Source: a virus. From it: a stretch of DNA of 31,395 bases. Location of the stretch: positions 1 through 31,395 of IMG/VR virus record IMGVR_UViG_3300050010_000331; one strand, 5' to 3'. The notes under the pieces are model-generated. The model did not search any database. It was given only the letters and a program-made list of their open reading frames with translations, and was not told the DNA's origin. Both the position numbers and the translations under genes were made by a program. Below, one piece after another: positions 22,871 to 30,851 of the stretch. Positions within the stretch are counted from its first letter, which is position 1, and each line of letters starts with the position of its first letter.

Positions 22871-23476
22871 TTAACCTTTTACAACAATCCAAATCGGGCC
22901 AGACGATCCGGCAGCGGTATACGTGAGCGCCGTACTTGACCATGCACAGAAAATGCCGTCCATGTCGACACTGCGGCCTAATGTGCCACCGAGGCCAGGT
23001 TGAACCGGGAATGAAAACTTGGGAACTGTTGCGCCAGCCGGTGCTACCGCAATTGGAGCGGTAAACGAAGGTGCGGGAGCCGTTCCATTTCCAGCGACCG
23101 TCAACCAAGTGCCCTCCCAAGGAACTTGCGCAGCGTTCGTATAAAGCGGCGTGGCCCCAGACAAGATTTTCCAATAAAGATTAGTCGTGTCCCAAACCAA
23201 ACTGTAGTTCGTGTCTGCCGACTGCCATTGCTGCCGTCCACCTGAAAGCGTTGATTGCAAATTAAATGCCTGATTAACGCCCGCCGTGCCTGCGCCACTG
23301 GCTGTGATCTGCGTATTCTGAATTTCAAACACCTGCATGTACAGCGTACCGTTGGTGTTGTTCAGGCAAAGAACATCCAAAAGCTTTTCAGGACGAACGA
23401 TTGGGCCTGCGTTCTCAGTGCCGAACCGGCTCGCAACCGATGCGGCTGTCCCGATTGTGTGTGTCGCATGGTTCAT
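22871..23476 (-). CDS. Probable structural (decoration/tail) protein, 201 residues
   Basis: Start ATG 23476 is preceded at nine bases by GGAGG, one of the few convincing ribosome-binding sites in the late arm. The first 110 residues are mixed, with short strands (TLYMQVFEIQNT; YSLVWDTTNLYWKIL). The last 60 are smooth beta (FTAPIAVAPAGATVPKF, then GPIWIVVKG at the end). There is no signal peptide or enzyme motif. Position right after the capsid genes and before the beta-helix gene suggests a capsid-surface or base-of-spike protein. I do not recognise a family. Confidence 0.5.
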   Translation of the reverse strand: MNHATHTIGTAASVASRFGTENAGPIVRPEKLLDVLCLNNTNGTLYMQVFEIQNTQITASGAGTAGVNQAFNLQSTLSGGRQQWQSADTNYSLVWDTTNLYWKILSGATPLYTNAAQVPWEGTWLTVAGNGTAPAPSFTAPIAVAPAGATVPKFSFPVQPGLGGTLGRSVDMDGIFCAWSSTALTYTAAGSSGPIWIVVKG

Positions 23477-23479
23477 GGG

Positions 23480-23833
23480 TTACATCCTCCCTTGCTGAGC
23501 CGCCATTGTCTTGAGCTGCTCAAATTCGTCGTCTTGCTCCGGCGTGTCATTCGTGAATGCCGCCTCTTTGCTGACCGGTTTGCCATTCACGGTTTCAATC
23601 GTTACCACCGCATTTTCGCCCTGAACACTCGCAACTTTGCCTTCCACATGAAACGACACCATGTCGCCTTCACCGGGATTGTTCATCATTTCATCTTCGC
23701 CCGGCGTAGCCAAAGCAGTCACGGGCACGGTAATACTAGCCCCCACTTGCGACTTCATGTCCGGCTTAGCGGCCATTGGCGGCATGGCAGAACCTTCACT
23801 CATCGTTTCATCAGTAGGCATGTTGTCATTCAT
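23480..23833 (-). CDS. Small acidic protein downstream of the capsid gene, 117 residues
   Basis: Residues 1-28 are Met/Pro/Glu-rich and probably disordered. A compact beta segment follows (VSFHVEGKVASVQGENAVVTIETVNGKPV), resembling a small SH3/OB-like barrel, and the last 30 residues form an acidic helix. Small beta-barrel proteins at this map position are often head decoration or capsid-accessory proteins, which is the working guess. Transcription from the capsid gene would have to pass the terminator at 23841-23877. Confidence 0.5.
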   Translation of the reverse strand: MNDNMPTDETMSEGSAMPPMAAKPDMKSQVGASITVPVTALATPGEDEMMNNPGEGDMVSFHVEGKVASVQGENAVVTIETVNGKPVSKEAAFTNDTPEQDDEFEQLKTMAAQQGRM

Positions 23834-23840
23834 AAAATCG

Positions 23841-23877
23841 TAAAAGAAAGCTGGCGGCGGGATAGACCACCGCCAGC
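23841..23877 (-). terminator. Rho-independent terminator after the major capsid gene
   Basis: On the minus strand GCTGGCGG (23877-23870) pairs perfectly with CCGCCAGC (23857-23850) around a 12-nt loop, which can extend by two more GG/CC pairs. The stem is followed at once by TTTCTTTTA (23849-23841). It lies directly after the capsid stop (23885) and before the next ATG (23833). Incomplete termination would give much more capsid transcript than downstream transcript. Confidence 0.8.
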
Positions 23878-23884
23878 AAGGTTA

Positions 23885-25015
23885 TCATTGGAACGAGGAT
23901 TGAACACGGAGCGCACAGACATGCGGCACATCCGTAGGATCGCTCGTAATTTTCAGGATGGAGCCATAGTAGGCTTTCCACGATCCAATCACGTATTGAT
24001 TGTAGGGATCAGTTTTATCCGGTTGATCAAGCACCACAATCTTTGGAGCAGCCGGAGAAGTGCCGGCCCGTTTGTCGCTGATTGTGATGGTGCCATACGG
24101 ATCGTCACCAACGTACATGCAAGTATAGATGTTGCCCGCACTGTTGTACGTGCCGTAACCGCCTGCTGCTTCCTGCCAGGGGTTGGTGGTTTCAATGAAC
24201 GCGCCGCCGTCCAGTTCAAACTCTTCCCATTTGTACAGTTTAGCGTTGTCGCGCTGTGTCATAGCCGCAACCAAAGTGCCGTCTTGGCGAATATCGAACA
24301 TGACTTGTGGGGCCACACAAACCGGGAACACCATACCGTCCTTAGGCTTAACGTCATTCGCCTTAAGCTGCGTTAAAGCGCGAAGATGTTCCAGCCGGGT
24401 AAACTTGCCATTGGCGCGGGTTAAACCGGCCAAAGTTCCAAAGTCCGTTGGGCTAACACCAGTGTTAACCACGCCCGCAAACCGTTCAAAATAGTTTGCC
24501 GAGGTGATACCGTAGGTGTTGTTTGAATTGTACAACGTGGTTTGAGCTGCGCCTAAGCCAAGAGCTTTGGCCAACGCTCCCGTTGTGGCATTACCCATGA
24601 TGGAGTTCAAGATGATCGTGTCGTAATCCAACGCGGCATCTTGTCCGATGGTTTTCATGTAGATACGCAAGGTATCCAGCACATCCGTTGCTTCCGCAAT
24701 GTCGGAGATTTGGAAGTCGTCACCCCGTTGATTCAGATAACAATCGAGTGACCCGACTGATACTTGATCTTTACGCAGGTTAAGAGAGCCTTCCGTGAGG
24801 TTTTGAGGACCAACCGTAGCTGTGGCACGTTGGGCTTTTCGGGCGCGGAAAAACCGCACTGAAAGCGTGCCTTTGGCCGGGGCCGTCTTTTTCTCTGAAA
24901 ATTGCTCCATACGGAGCTGAAATTCAAGAGTCTGGAGCATTTCACGCTCCAAGTATGCGACTCGCCGTTGAGCGAAATCGGCTGGTGAAGTAGTTGTTGC
25001 TTGTCCTGTAGCCAT
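23885..25015 (-). CDS. Major capsid protein (HK97-fold, N4-gp56-like)
   Basis: 376 residues from ATG 25015; an in-frame TTG at 25030 is possible but less likely. The pattern fits N4-gp56-type coat proteins: an N-terminal helix with EMLQTLEFQLRMEQF, then KGTLSVRFFRARK, a long spine-like helix (VLDTLRIYMKTIGQDAALDYDTII), FTRLEHLRALTQLKAN, VAPQVMFDIRQDG and a C-terminal strand region with YVIGSWKAYYGS. It follows the scaffold-like gene and is followed by a strong terminator, as expected for the most abundant virion protein. No protease gene is visible nearby, and the N-terminus shows no delta-domain. Confidence 0.85.
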   Translation of the reverse strand: MATGQATTTSPADFAQRRVAYLEREMLQTLEFQLRMEQFSEKKTAPAKGTLSVRFFRARKAQRATATVGPQNLTEGSLNLRKDQVSVGSLDCYLNQRGDDFQISDIAEATDVLDTLRIYMKTIGQDAALDYDTIILNSIMGNATTGALAKALGLGAAQTTLYNSNNTYGITSANYFERFAGVVNTGVSPTDFGTLAGLTRANGKFTRLEHLRALTQLKANDVKPKDGMVFPVCVAPQVMFDIRQDGTLVAAMTQRDNAKLYKWEEFELDGGAFIETTNPWQEAAGGYGTYNSAGNIYTCMYVGDDPYGTITISDKRAGTSPAAPKIVVLDQPDKTDPYNQYVIGSWKAYYGSILKITSDPTDVPHVCALRVQSSFQ

Positions 25016-25042
25016 TTGTCGTGATGACAAAGGCTCAAATTA

Positions 25043-26188
25043 CTATCTGCGCTGACTCGCTTCTTGTCGCAAGGCGTCGAATTGTTCTTCGGAACTCATT
25101 TGATCCCAACCTTTAGGGGATTTGGGCCGTTGAACACCGCCACCGCCGCGTGGTGAAGGATTGGTGAGCGCATCCAGTTCTTTGACCTTTGTGCGTAACT
25201 CGCCTAATTCCTTTTCAAGATTTGGAACACGATCAGCCGCCAATTTTAACGCGGCCCGTTCTGCGCAGTAATAGATAAAACCCGGCAGTTTTGCAACCGC
25301 AGGTTCTTTTTCAGACATTTGCTTGAAATAATTAGCCGCCTCTTGTTGTAGGGGAGAATTTTTCTTGCCAAACTCGGGGAAGTCAATCGCAGCTTTGTCA
25401 ATCCATTGACGTTGATACGCCTGAAATTGTTCCTGCTGCTTCTGTGCATCCAACGGAGGATTTTTGCGGGCTTCTTCTGCTGCCGACTTGGCTGATTGAG
25501 CTTTATCTTTAGCCAGAATTATTTCCGCTTTAAGCTGTTCAACCTTATCAAAGTCCCCCGCTGCCTCTGCTTTTACCATTTCCGCTTCTTTAAGCGTAAC
25601 CAGGCTCTGCAATTGGCTGGCGTACGCTTCAAACCGTTCTGGAGTTGGCTGGGCAGCTTGCTGCTCCGCTCGGAACGTCTGAACATCAGCGTCGAATTTG
25701 GCGCGAGCCTGGGCAAACTTGGTTTCGGTTTCTTTGGAAACAGTCGCAAGGCGGGTTTCTTCCTCCTTGATCTTGTCCCAACGAATCAACCGCTTGCCTT
25801 CGTCGTGCGCGTACTTCGATTTGCTGTGTTTTAACCATTGGCTGAACTTCTTTTCTTCCTCCGGCGTGAGTTTTGGCGCAGGTTCGTTTACAGTTTTAAC
25901 CGGTTCGGTATTCTGCTTGGTGAACTTGCCGTCCTCACTCCGTTTGGCATCCGTTTTGTCTGTGGTTTTATCATTAACTGGAGCGTTTTCGTCTTGTGAA
26001 GAATCAGGTTTTGCCGCTTCCGTCATGTCAGCATCCTCAGCACGGTCTGAGTTGTGCAACGTGTCATCCGTTTTGGATTCGCTCGTGACTTCCCCCAACT
26101 CTTTGGCCTGTTCGGCTTCAAGTTGGGCTAAACGTTCAGAGGCGGCCTCCAATTCAGATTGATTTGCTGGTGTCAGGGGAGTGGCCAT
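25043..26188 (-). CDS. Scaffolding-like protein
   Basis: 381 residues, highly charged and largely helical. Residues 1-110 are acidic and low-complexity (Glu/Asp/Lys/Thr). About 150-250 form a long coiled coil (ETRLATVSKETETKFAQARA, then TLKEAEMVKAEAAGDFDKVE). The C-terminus is Lys/Arg-rich (VQRPKSPKGWDQMSSEEQFD), the kind of basic helical tail that binds coat protein in P22 scaffolds. It sits immediately upstream of the capsid gene, the standard order. No protease motif is visible. Confidence 0.72.
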   Translation of the reverse strand: MATPLTPANQSELEAASERLAQLEAEQAKELGEVTSESKTDDTLHNSDRAEDADMTEAAKPDSSQDENAPVNDKTTDKTDAKRSEDGKFTKQNTEPVKTVNEPAPKLTPEEEKKFSQWLKHSKSKYAHDEGKRLIRWDKIKEEETRLATVSKETETKFAQARAKFDADVQTFRAEQQAAQPTPERFEAYASQLQSLVTLKEAEMVKAEAAGDFDKVEQLKAEIILAKDKAQSAKSAAEEARKNPPLDAQKQQEQFQAYQRQWIDKAAIDFPEFGKKNSPLQQEAANYFKQMSEKEPAVAKLPGFIYYCAERAALKLAADRVPNLEKELGELRTKVKELDALTNPSPRGGGGVQRPKSPKGWDQMSSEEQFDALRQEASQRR

Positions 26189-26192
26189 ATTC

Positions 26193-26552
26193 TTAACTGT
26201 AGCTCATTTGAGTATCGACATCCTGCTCTTGAGCATGGGCAGGCTCGTCATTTGAGTCTTGAACGGGGGACTCTCCCGAAATTTTTGCCAGGTTCTCAAA
26301 CCAGTTAATGGCGAAACCAAAGCCAGAAGCCACCTTTACATCGTGCAATCCATCGCAGGCCTCAATACACAAGGACGCCTGACGGGCACGGGCACGGGTT
26401 AACAGTGCTTGGCCGGTGGGGTTTAACAGAAAGGTTCGTAGATGATCCGCATTCTCTTTTGTCCATTGTGGAGCGGTGGGGACAGCAAGCAAAGGAGAAC
26501 TATGAAAACTCTCTTTCTTGTGTCCCCACCAGTTTGGGAGAAATGATTTCAT
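26193..26552 (-). CDS. Hypothetical head-module protein, 119 residues
   Basis: Residues 1-25 are Ser/Pro/aromatic and may be flexible. Residues 28-93 are a helical segment (WTKENADHLRTFLLNPTGQALLTRARARQ, then EACDGLHDVKVASGFGFAINWFENLAKI) recurring in podovirus head operons to my knowledge. The last 25 residues are acidic. There is no enzymatic motif or membrane segment. It lies four bases before the scaffold gene, so an assembly role is likely but unproven. Confidence 0.5.
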   Translation of the reverse strand: MKSFLPNWWGHKKESFHSSPLLAVPTAPQWTKENADHLRTFLLNPTGQALLTRARARQASLCIEACDGLHDVKVASGFGFAINWFENLAKISGESPVQDSNDEPAHAQEQDVDTQMSYS

Positions 26553-26566
26553 GTAACGATAAAGTT

Positions 26567-27034
26567 TTACACTTCGACAGTTGTTTTGTCAACTACATTT
26601 GCAGCGCCAGCCCGACGGTAGAAAAATCCTTCGGTAAACTTGTGAAAATCTTCGACTGGCTTCCAAACCGTTTCCATGCCCATGAACTCAAGGGGGTTGT
26701 TTTTCGCCAAGGCTTGCTCAACTTCTTCCCGGTTCATGTATTTTGGCGCTGGCATCTTCAAAACCGGTGGTTTTTCAACTTGCTTGGGCGGTTCAACTGG
26801 CAGGATTTTCTTCTTGCCCTCAGTTGTTTCGATAGGTAATCGCTTGGCGCGAAGGTCTTTCTGACTGAACTCAACCGGAATTGTGTACGGTGTCACAAAA
26901 CGGTCATTTTCCCAATGAACATAAATTTCATGCGTTTCCAAGTTCAGCTCCACTTTGTTAACGTGGCTTTTTGAAGGTAGCGACTGGATTAATTCCTCAA
27001 TTCCAGTCGGCAGTTTGGTGATGAATAGGCTCAT
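26567..27034 (-). CDS. Hypothetical head-module protein, 155 residues
   Basis: The N-terminal 55 residues look like a small beta-domain (VNKVELNLETHEIYVHWENDRFVTPYTIPVEF) with Trp and Tyr in strand positions. A Lys/Pro-rich linker (about 75-105) leads to a helical C-terminal part (NREEVEQALAKNNPLEF). No family was recognised and no catalytic residues can be named. It sits between the ATP-grasp and the 119-residue protein, with a 4-bp gap to the former. Confidence 0.5.
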   Translation of the reverse strand: MSLFITKLPTGIEELIQSLPSKSHVNKVELNLETHEIYVHWENDRFVTPYTIPVEFSQKDLRAKRLPIETTEGKKKILPVEPPKQVEKPPVLKMPAPKYMNREEVEQALAKNNPLEFMGMETVWKPVEDFHKFTEGFFYRRAGAANVVDKTTVEV

Positions 27035-27038
27035 AAAA

Positions 27039-28328
27039 TCATTCTAACACAATTGCGGGTTCAGGAACAGGTTTATCAGTAAAGTTTATTCCTTCTTCTT
27101 GTTCGGAATTTATTTCTTTAATCACAGACGAAAGGTCTTCAACGCTCGCGATCACGCCATCGGGCAGCATGTCGGCCAGTTCATTCAGCTTCAACGCTAC
27201 TTCTTCCAGCGTGTCGCCGGTCGCCACCAGCCAGCCAATCTCATCCTCAATGATGCCAGGCTCTGGCGGAAACCACGGCTGCCCATTACACCAACAACAA
27301 CCTGATATTTGTAAATGTTCCTTTATCTCTGACACCATCTCCATTGTATTCCAGCTATTCACTTCGCCATGTATCTTGGTCATGACCTCGCCGGTGAATT
27401 TGCAATTGTATTCCGGTTCTACCAATTGACCCTGTGCGCCGTAAAAAATGATGTCATCCAGATTGTCCAGGGCCAGCAGTTGCGATCCAGTTGAGGGCAA
27501 TCCGCCGCGACAAGTGGGGTCGATAAAATAGTCAGCATCTTCTGCCACCCTGACTTCCATACTCCACTGACAACGATATTTCGCCTCCATTAATTTTTCG
27601 CTAAACGCTTCCATGATCGGCAGCAATTCTTGCGGCATATCCTCTTTTCTTGTCACCGCTGATAGATACGCCTCATCCTTAGCCTCTATCCCGTGCAACA
27701 TGGTTGAAGGGAATTGACCGTCTATACAGAAAGTGTCTGCGCCAATCTCAAGCTTGGTGTCAATCTTCGGAAAGCATAAAAATGTTATCACATTCTGCAA
27801 CCCACCAAACCGAACCGCCCATTGATCCAGCAAGCCTGAGTCTGAATCCATGTTCCGAAAATGCTTGGTTTCAAATGACCCGCGCCATTTACTCATTTTT
27901 ATCCAAATATCCTGTTTGTCTTTTAGAAAAACCCGAAGATTAACCAACCCTTTGATTGGAAAACATTCCGGCACTGACAATCCCAGCTCTTCCAATGTTT
28001 GCAAAAAGTATTGTCTGTCTATCTCCAGCTTCATTCCATCCGCCGATCCCCACACATTTTTGCCAATATCCCGCAAATGTTTTTGCAAACCGTAGTGGTA
28101 AATGTCTGGAAAAACAAAGCAATCCACTTCATTAAGCACGTCAAACAAATCAGGCACGCATTCAATGTCCGGGAAACCGTCCCCCTGTACACCTTCTTCA
28201 GCACGCGGATAAGCCTTTTGCCAGTCCAGTTTGTGGTACAGCACGCGATGTCCGTACTTGGCCAGAGTGAGGGCAATCGGCAGAAATATTCCGTGGTCAG
28301 CAACTAGGTATGTGCGGGTTTTAGTCAC
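27039..28328 (-). CDS. ATP-grasp superfamily protein in the head module
   Basis: 429 residues, GTG start in a GTGA overlap with the HExxE gene. Residues 1-95 resemble the pre-ATP-grasp domain of phosphoribosylamine-glycine ligase-like enzymes (TYLVADHGIFLPIALTLAKYGHRVL, then VDCFVFPDIYH). Next come G-S-A-D-G-M-K-L-E-I-D-R (about 94-105), a strand with Lys144 (DIWIKMSKWRG), Glu194 (KLEIGADTF) and SMEVRV...YFIDPTCR (Glu248, Asp260, Arg264). These are the positions where ATP-grasp enzymes bind ATP and metal ions. The reaction would be ATP-dependent ligation of a carboxylate to an amine or similar nucleophile; the substrate is unknown. A catalytic function within capsid genes is unusual, though not unknown in phages. 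Confidence 0.72.
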   Translation of the reverse strand: MTKTRTYLVADHGIFLPIALTLAKYGHRVLYHKLDWQKAYPRAEEGVQGDGFPDIECVPDLFDVLNEVDCFVFPDIYHYGLQKHLRDIGKNVWGSADGMKLEIDRQYFLQTLEELGLSVPECFPIKGLVNLRVFLKDKQDIWIKMSKWRGSFETKHFRNMDSDSGLLDQWAVRFGGLQNVITFLCFPKIDTKLEIGADTFCIDGQFPSTMLHGIEAKDEAYLSAVTRKEDMPQELLPIMEAFSEKLMEAKYRCQWSMEVRVAEDADYFIDPTCRGGLPSTGSQLLALDNLDDIIFYGAQGQLVEPEYNCKFTGEVMTKIHGEVNSWNTMEMVSEIKEHLQISGCCWCNGQPWFPPEPGIIEDEIGWLVATGDTLEEVALKLNELADMLPDGVIASVEDLSSVIKEINSEQEEGINFTDKPVPEPAIVLE

Positions 28329-28702
28329 GGCAATTCATTGATATGTGACTCGTACAACATCCAGTCAACGCCAAACTCAGCCGCTATCAACCGTTCGATG
28401 CTCGTCGCAAAGAAATGTTCGTTGCGGTAAGGTGCATCTGGGCTGTCCCCAGGTTCCGAATCGTCACCGTCTGGCCGGGTTTTCTCATAAGCCATATCAA
28501 ACACATCCACCTGCTCCGTCGTTATGCCACGATCCTCGCAAAGCGATTGTTCAATAAATTCGTGAATGGCGACCAGCAAAGCTTCTTTGGTTGGCAATTC
28601 TTCGCTCACTTTAATCATGAGTGTTTCGCCTTCTTTGTACCAGTCACCAACCGTTGGATAACGCTGGCTGGCGTGCGGGATGGTTTCGATGATAATTTTC
28701 AC
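28325..28702 (-). CDS. Small HExxE-motif protein, possible metal-binding hydrolase
   Basis: 125 residues from GTG 28702, in GTGA overlaps with its neighbours on both sides. The motif H47-E-F-I-E51 lies in a helix (LVAIHEFIEQSLC), followed by Asp69, His96 and Glu103 (NEHFFATSIERLIAAE). Conserved acidic and His positions of this type occur in a phage protein family of unknown function. They could form a metal site as in minimal zincins, but HExxH is not present. The GEPGDDP-like acidic loop (EPGDSPDAPYRNEH) is also characteristic. Coupling with the ATP-grasp gene hints at joint function. Confidence 0.55.
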   Translation of the reverse strand: MKIIIETIPHASQRYPTVGDWYKEGETLMIKVSEELPTKEALLVAIHEFIEQSLCEDRGITTEQVDVFDMAYEKTRPDGDDSEPGDSPDAPYRNEHFFATSIERLIAAEFGVDWMLYESHINELP

Positions 28703-28854
28703 AACTTTTTGACTTTCTTAAATCTGGCATTCCTTTTCAATCTTTGTTTCTCATCGTGCAACTGTTTGTTCTGCCTGAATTTAATCAGAGCCAGCGCGGC
28801 GAGTTTGCTAGCGTCGCTCACCTGGGTTTTTTTTGAAAATGGTGAAGCGTCCAT
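28699..28854 (-). CDS. Small basic protein between portal and HExxE gene, 51 residues
   Basis: ATG 28854 shares its A with the portal stop (TAATG) and the stop TGA overlaps the next GTG start (GTGA), so the frame fits exactly between two genes. The protein begins MDASPFSKKTQVSD and ends in a Lys/Arg-rich helix (about residues 30-51: EKQRLKRNARFKKVKK). It is probably real because of this double coupling. Its start contains a run of eight A (28834-28827 on this strand). Function is unknown; a nucleic-acid or protein-binding peptide is possible. Confidence 0.6.
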   Translation of the reverse strand: MDASPFSKKTQVSDASKLAALALIKFRQNKQLHDEKQRLKRNARFKKVKKL

Positions 28855-30851
28855 TAAATCATCCTCATCGCTCCCATCGGTTGCGGTTGTGGCGGCGCTG
28901 CCATCTGACGTGGCATTCGTCCGCCGATATACCGCTTGGCCATTGGGGGCGTGCCGGGTGGAATCATTGGTTTCTGTTGGCCTTGCGCTTCCATTTGTCG
29001 GATAATCATTTCAAGTTGTTGATACCCTTTCGGGTTCATCTTCTTCAACATCATCATGTGCTGCTGCAACCGTTGGAACAAACGTTGTTTCTCCGCTGTC
29101 GTCTGCGGCGTTCCCATCTTGTTCGCCGCATCCATCCATTGCAAGATTGTTTTCGCCCGCGTCAAGTGATCTTGACCAGGCAAAACCGGGATCGGAAAGC
29201 TTGGCCGATTCGGGCCGGGACACATGTCATTAATGATGGTGTTCTCATCCAAAGCCTCCGTAGCGGCCTTCTCATTGGTCGGCACCACGAGTTTCTTGAC
29301 CAAACGCGGATCGTCCGAAGCAATTAAATCGGTCACCAAAGCATCCTGATCTATGTTCGGTTTTCCCCCCAACAACTCAAACCTCTGAACTGCCAGCTGT
29401 ACTCGTTGCGCTTTGTCCCAGTTCGCCGTCCCCCCTCCCGCCGTAATCTGATACGCCTCGTGCAAGGCTTGCTGTGGCATTTCGTTAAGTTCACCGTCAA
29501 TAAAGTACATCATGTCCTTACGTTTATACTGCAACATCAGCCCCCAGACGTGGCGGTATAACCGGCTCAAATCGTCGTTTTGCACGAAATTATCCAAAGT
29601 CTGCCCAATCTGAGCGATGGAACTCGCTACCCCAACCTCTTTGGCTGTTCGCTTTTCGTGGCCGCGTTGATTCGGTTTTTCAATCCCTAAATCAGGTGAC
29701 TGCGCCGACAACTCAGCTTCACCGCGAGCGAACGCTATTTCTTGATCGAACGCGATTGGCGGGTTTTGCAGTGGCACAGGCGCAATTCCAGGTGGCAGAA
29801 CTTCACCGGGTGCCAACCGATAGTTTGCCGGGTTCTGCACCCCCACTTCGGACGTATATTGCGGCGTTGTAAAGAAGGTCATCGCGTCTGCTTTCGCGTT
29901 CCATACCTTGCACCCGTAGATTTCCTTGTCCGCAATCATCTCAGCCACTCCCCGCGACGAGTACCAGCCTTCATCCTTTAATTCCGCATTAAATTCAAAC
30001 AAAGGAGCTGAAACCCGACCCATTACCTTGTAAGGAACGCCGTACGGCTTGCGGATTTCGATGTCTAACGCCGACGGGCAGTATGGGTAAACCATAATTC
30101 CGCCCATGGTTCTCACGTAATGTTCCCAAATTATAACGGTGTCCGAGCTGTACGAGTGTGTGTAACCTTCGCGCAGCTCTTTATCCTCTTGGATCAATTC
30201 AAAATTGCGCCCCCGCTGCGTTGCTATCCGCCGTGCTGCATCTTTTCCGCCACGACATTTGTCCAAAACCTTCTTGTTAATGTCTCCGTCATCGTCCCGG
30301 TAGTCCTGACAGTAACGCGGATCGTTACAGAACTGTTTGACGTTCATCTGCCGCACATGAACCCACTCATACGAATCCTCAAACCCGTTCACGTCGTCCG
30401 GCATCAGGATGTACAACGGGTCTACGTTCTCGCAAACGATCCGGTAATCGTCGTACGGGTCTACGTAAACCTTCATAACACCTTTTCCGCGCAACCATTT
30501 GGCGTCAACCACAGAAATCATTTGGCGTAGAAAATTCGTGCGGTTTTTTATCTCGTAATCAAAGAAGTTTGCAGCTGCTTCCGTGTCCTCCGGTTGCTGT
30601 TGCTTCATCGCCAGGAACGTTGAGAGTCTTGGGATGCCCAAGATCGTTGCCATGGTGAACGCTTTCTTCTGGTTTACCTTCTCGTCAATGAGCTTAAGAT
30701 GCAGGTCAGCCGCGTTAGGGAATGGCTTCCGGGAACGGCGCAAGCCCTCGTGTCTCATTATGTAGTATTTGCGTTGGCGTTCCTCGTAAACCTGCCGGTT
30801 ATTCAGGATTTGAAACCCTGACATGAAATATTCTTCGTAGCGTACGCTCAT
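28854..30851 (-). CDS. Portal protein
   Basis: 665 residues from ATG 30851, in an ATGA overlap with the terminase stop; a TTG six bases earlier was not chosen. Length and secondary structure (helical stem, wing, long Gln/Met-rich C-terminal barrel helix: FQRLQQHMMMLKKMNPKGYQQLEMIIRQMEAQ) fit P22-like portals of about 700 residues. Recognisable stretches are FPNAADLHLKLIDEK near the N-terminus, MKVYVDPYDDYRIVCENVDPLYILMPDD in the middle and APGEVLPPGIAPVPLQNPP. The C-terminal helix suggests an extended barrel. It forms the vertex through which DNA is packaged, together with the terminase encoded just upstream. Confidence 0.85.
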   Translation of the reverse strand: MSVRYEEYFMSGFQILNNRQVYEERQRKYYIMRHEGLRRSRKPFPNAADLHLKLIDEKVNQKKAFTMATILGIPRLSTFLAMKQQQPEDTEAAANFFDYEIKNRTNFLRQMISVVDAKWLRGKGVMKVYVDPYDDYRIVCENVDPLYILMPDDVNGFEDSYEWVHVRQMNVKQFCNDPRYCQDYRDDDGDINKKVLDKCRGGKDAARRIATQRGRNFELIQEDKELREGYTHSYSSDTVIIWEHYVRTMGGIMVYPYCPSALDIEIRKPYGVPYKVMGRVSAPLFEFNAELKDEGWYSSRGVAEMIADKEIYGCKVWNAKADAMTFFTTPQYTSEVGVQNPANYRLAPGEVLPPGIAPVPLQNPPIAFDQEIAFARGEAELSAQSPDLGIEKPNQRGHEKRTAKEVGVASSIAQIGQTLDNFVQNDDLSRLYRHVWGLMLQYKRKDMMYFIDGELNEMPQQALHEAYQITAGGGTANWDKAQRVQLAVQRFELLGGKPNIDQDALVTDLIASDDPRLVKKLVVPTNEKAATEALDENTIINDMCPGPNRPSFPIPVLPGQDHLTRAKTILQWMDAANKMGTPQTTAEKQRLFQRLQQHMMMLKKMNPKGYQQLEMIIRQMEAQGQQKPMIPPGTPPMAKRYIGGRMPRQMAAPPQPQPMGAMRMI

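Noticed and set aside
23255-24376. 373-residue open frame on the plus strand
   Set aside because: It lies antisense to the capsid gene, the 117-residue gene and the 201-residue gene, and is rich in Arg, His and Cys as expected from a shadow frame. The reverse-strand frames have coherent phage features and tight junctions.
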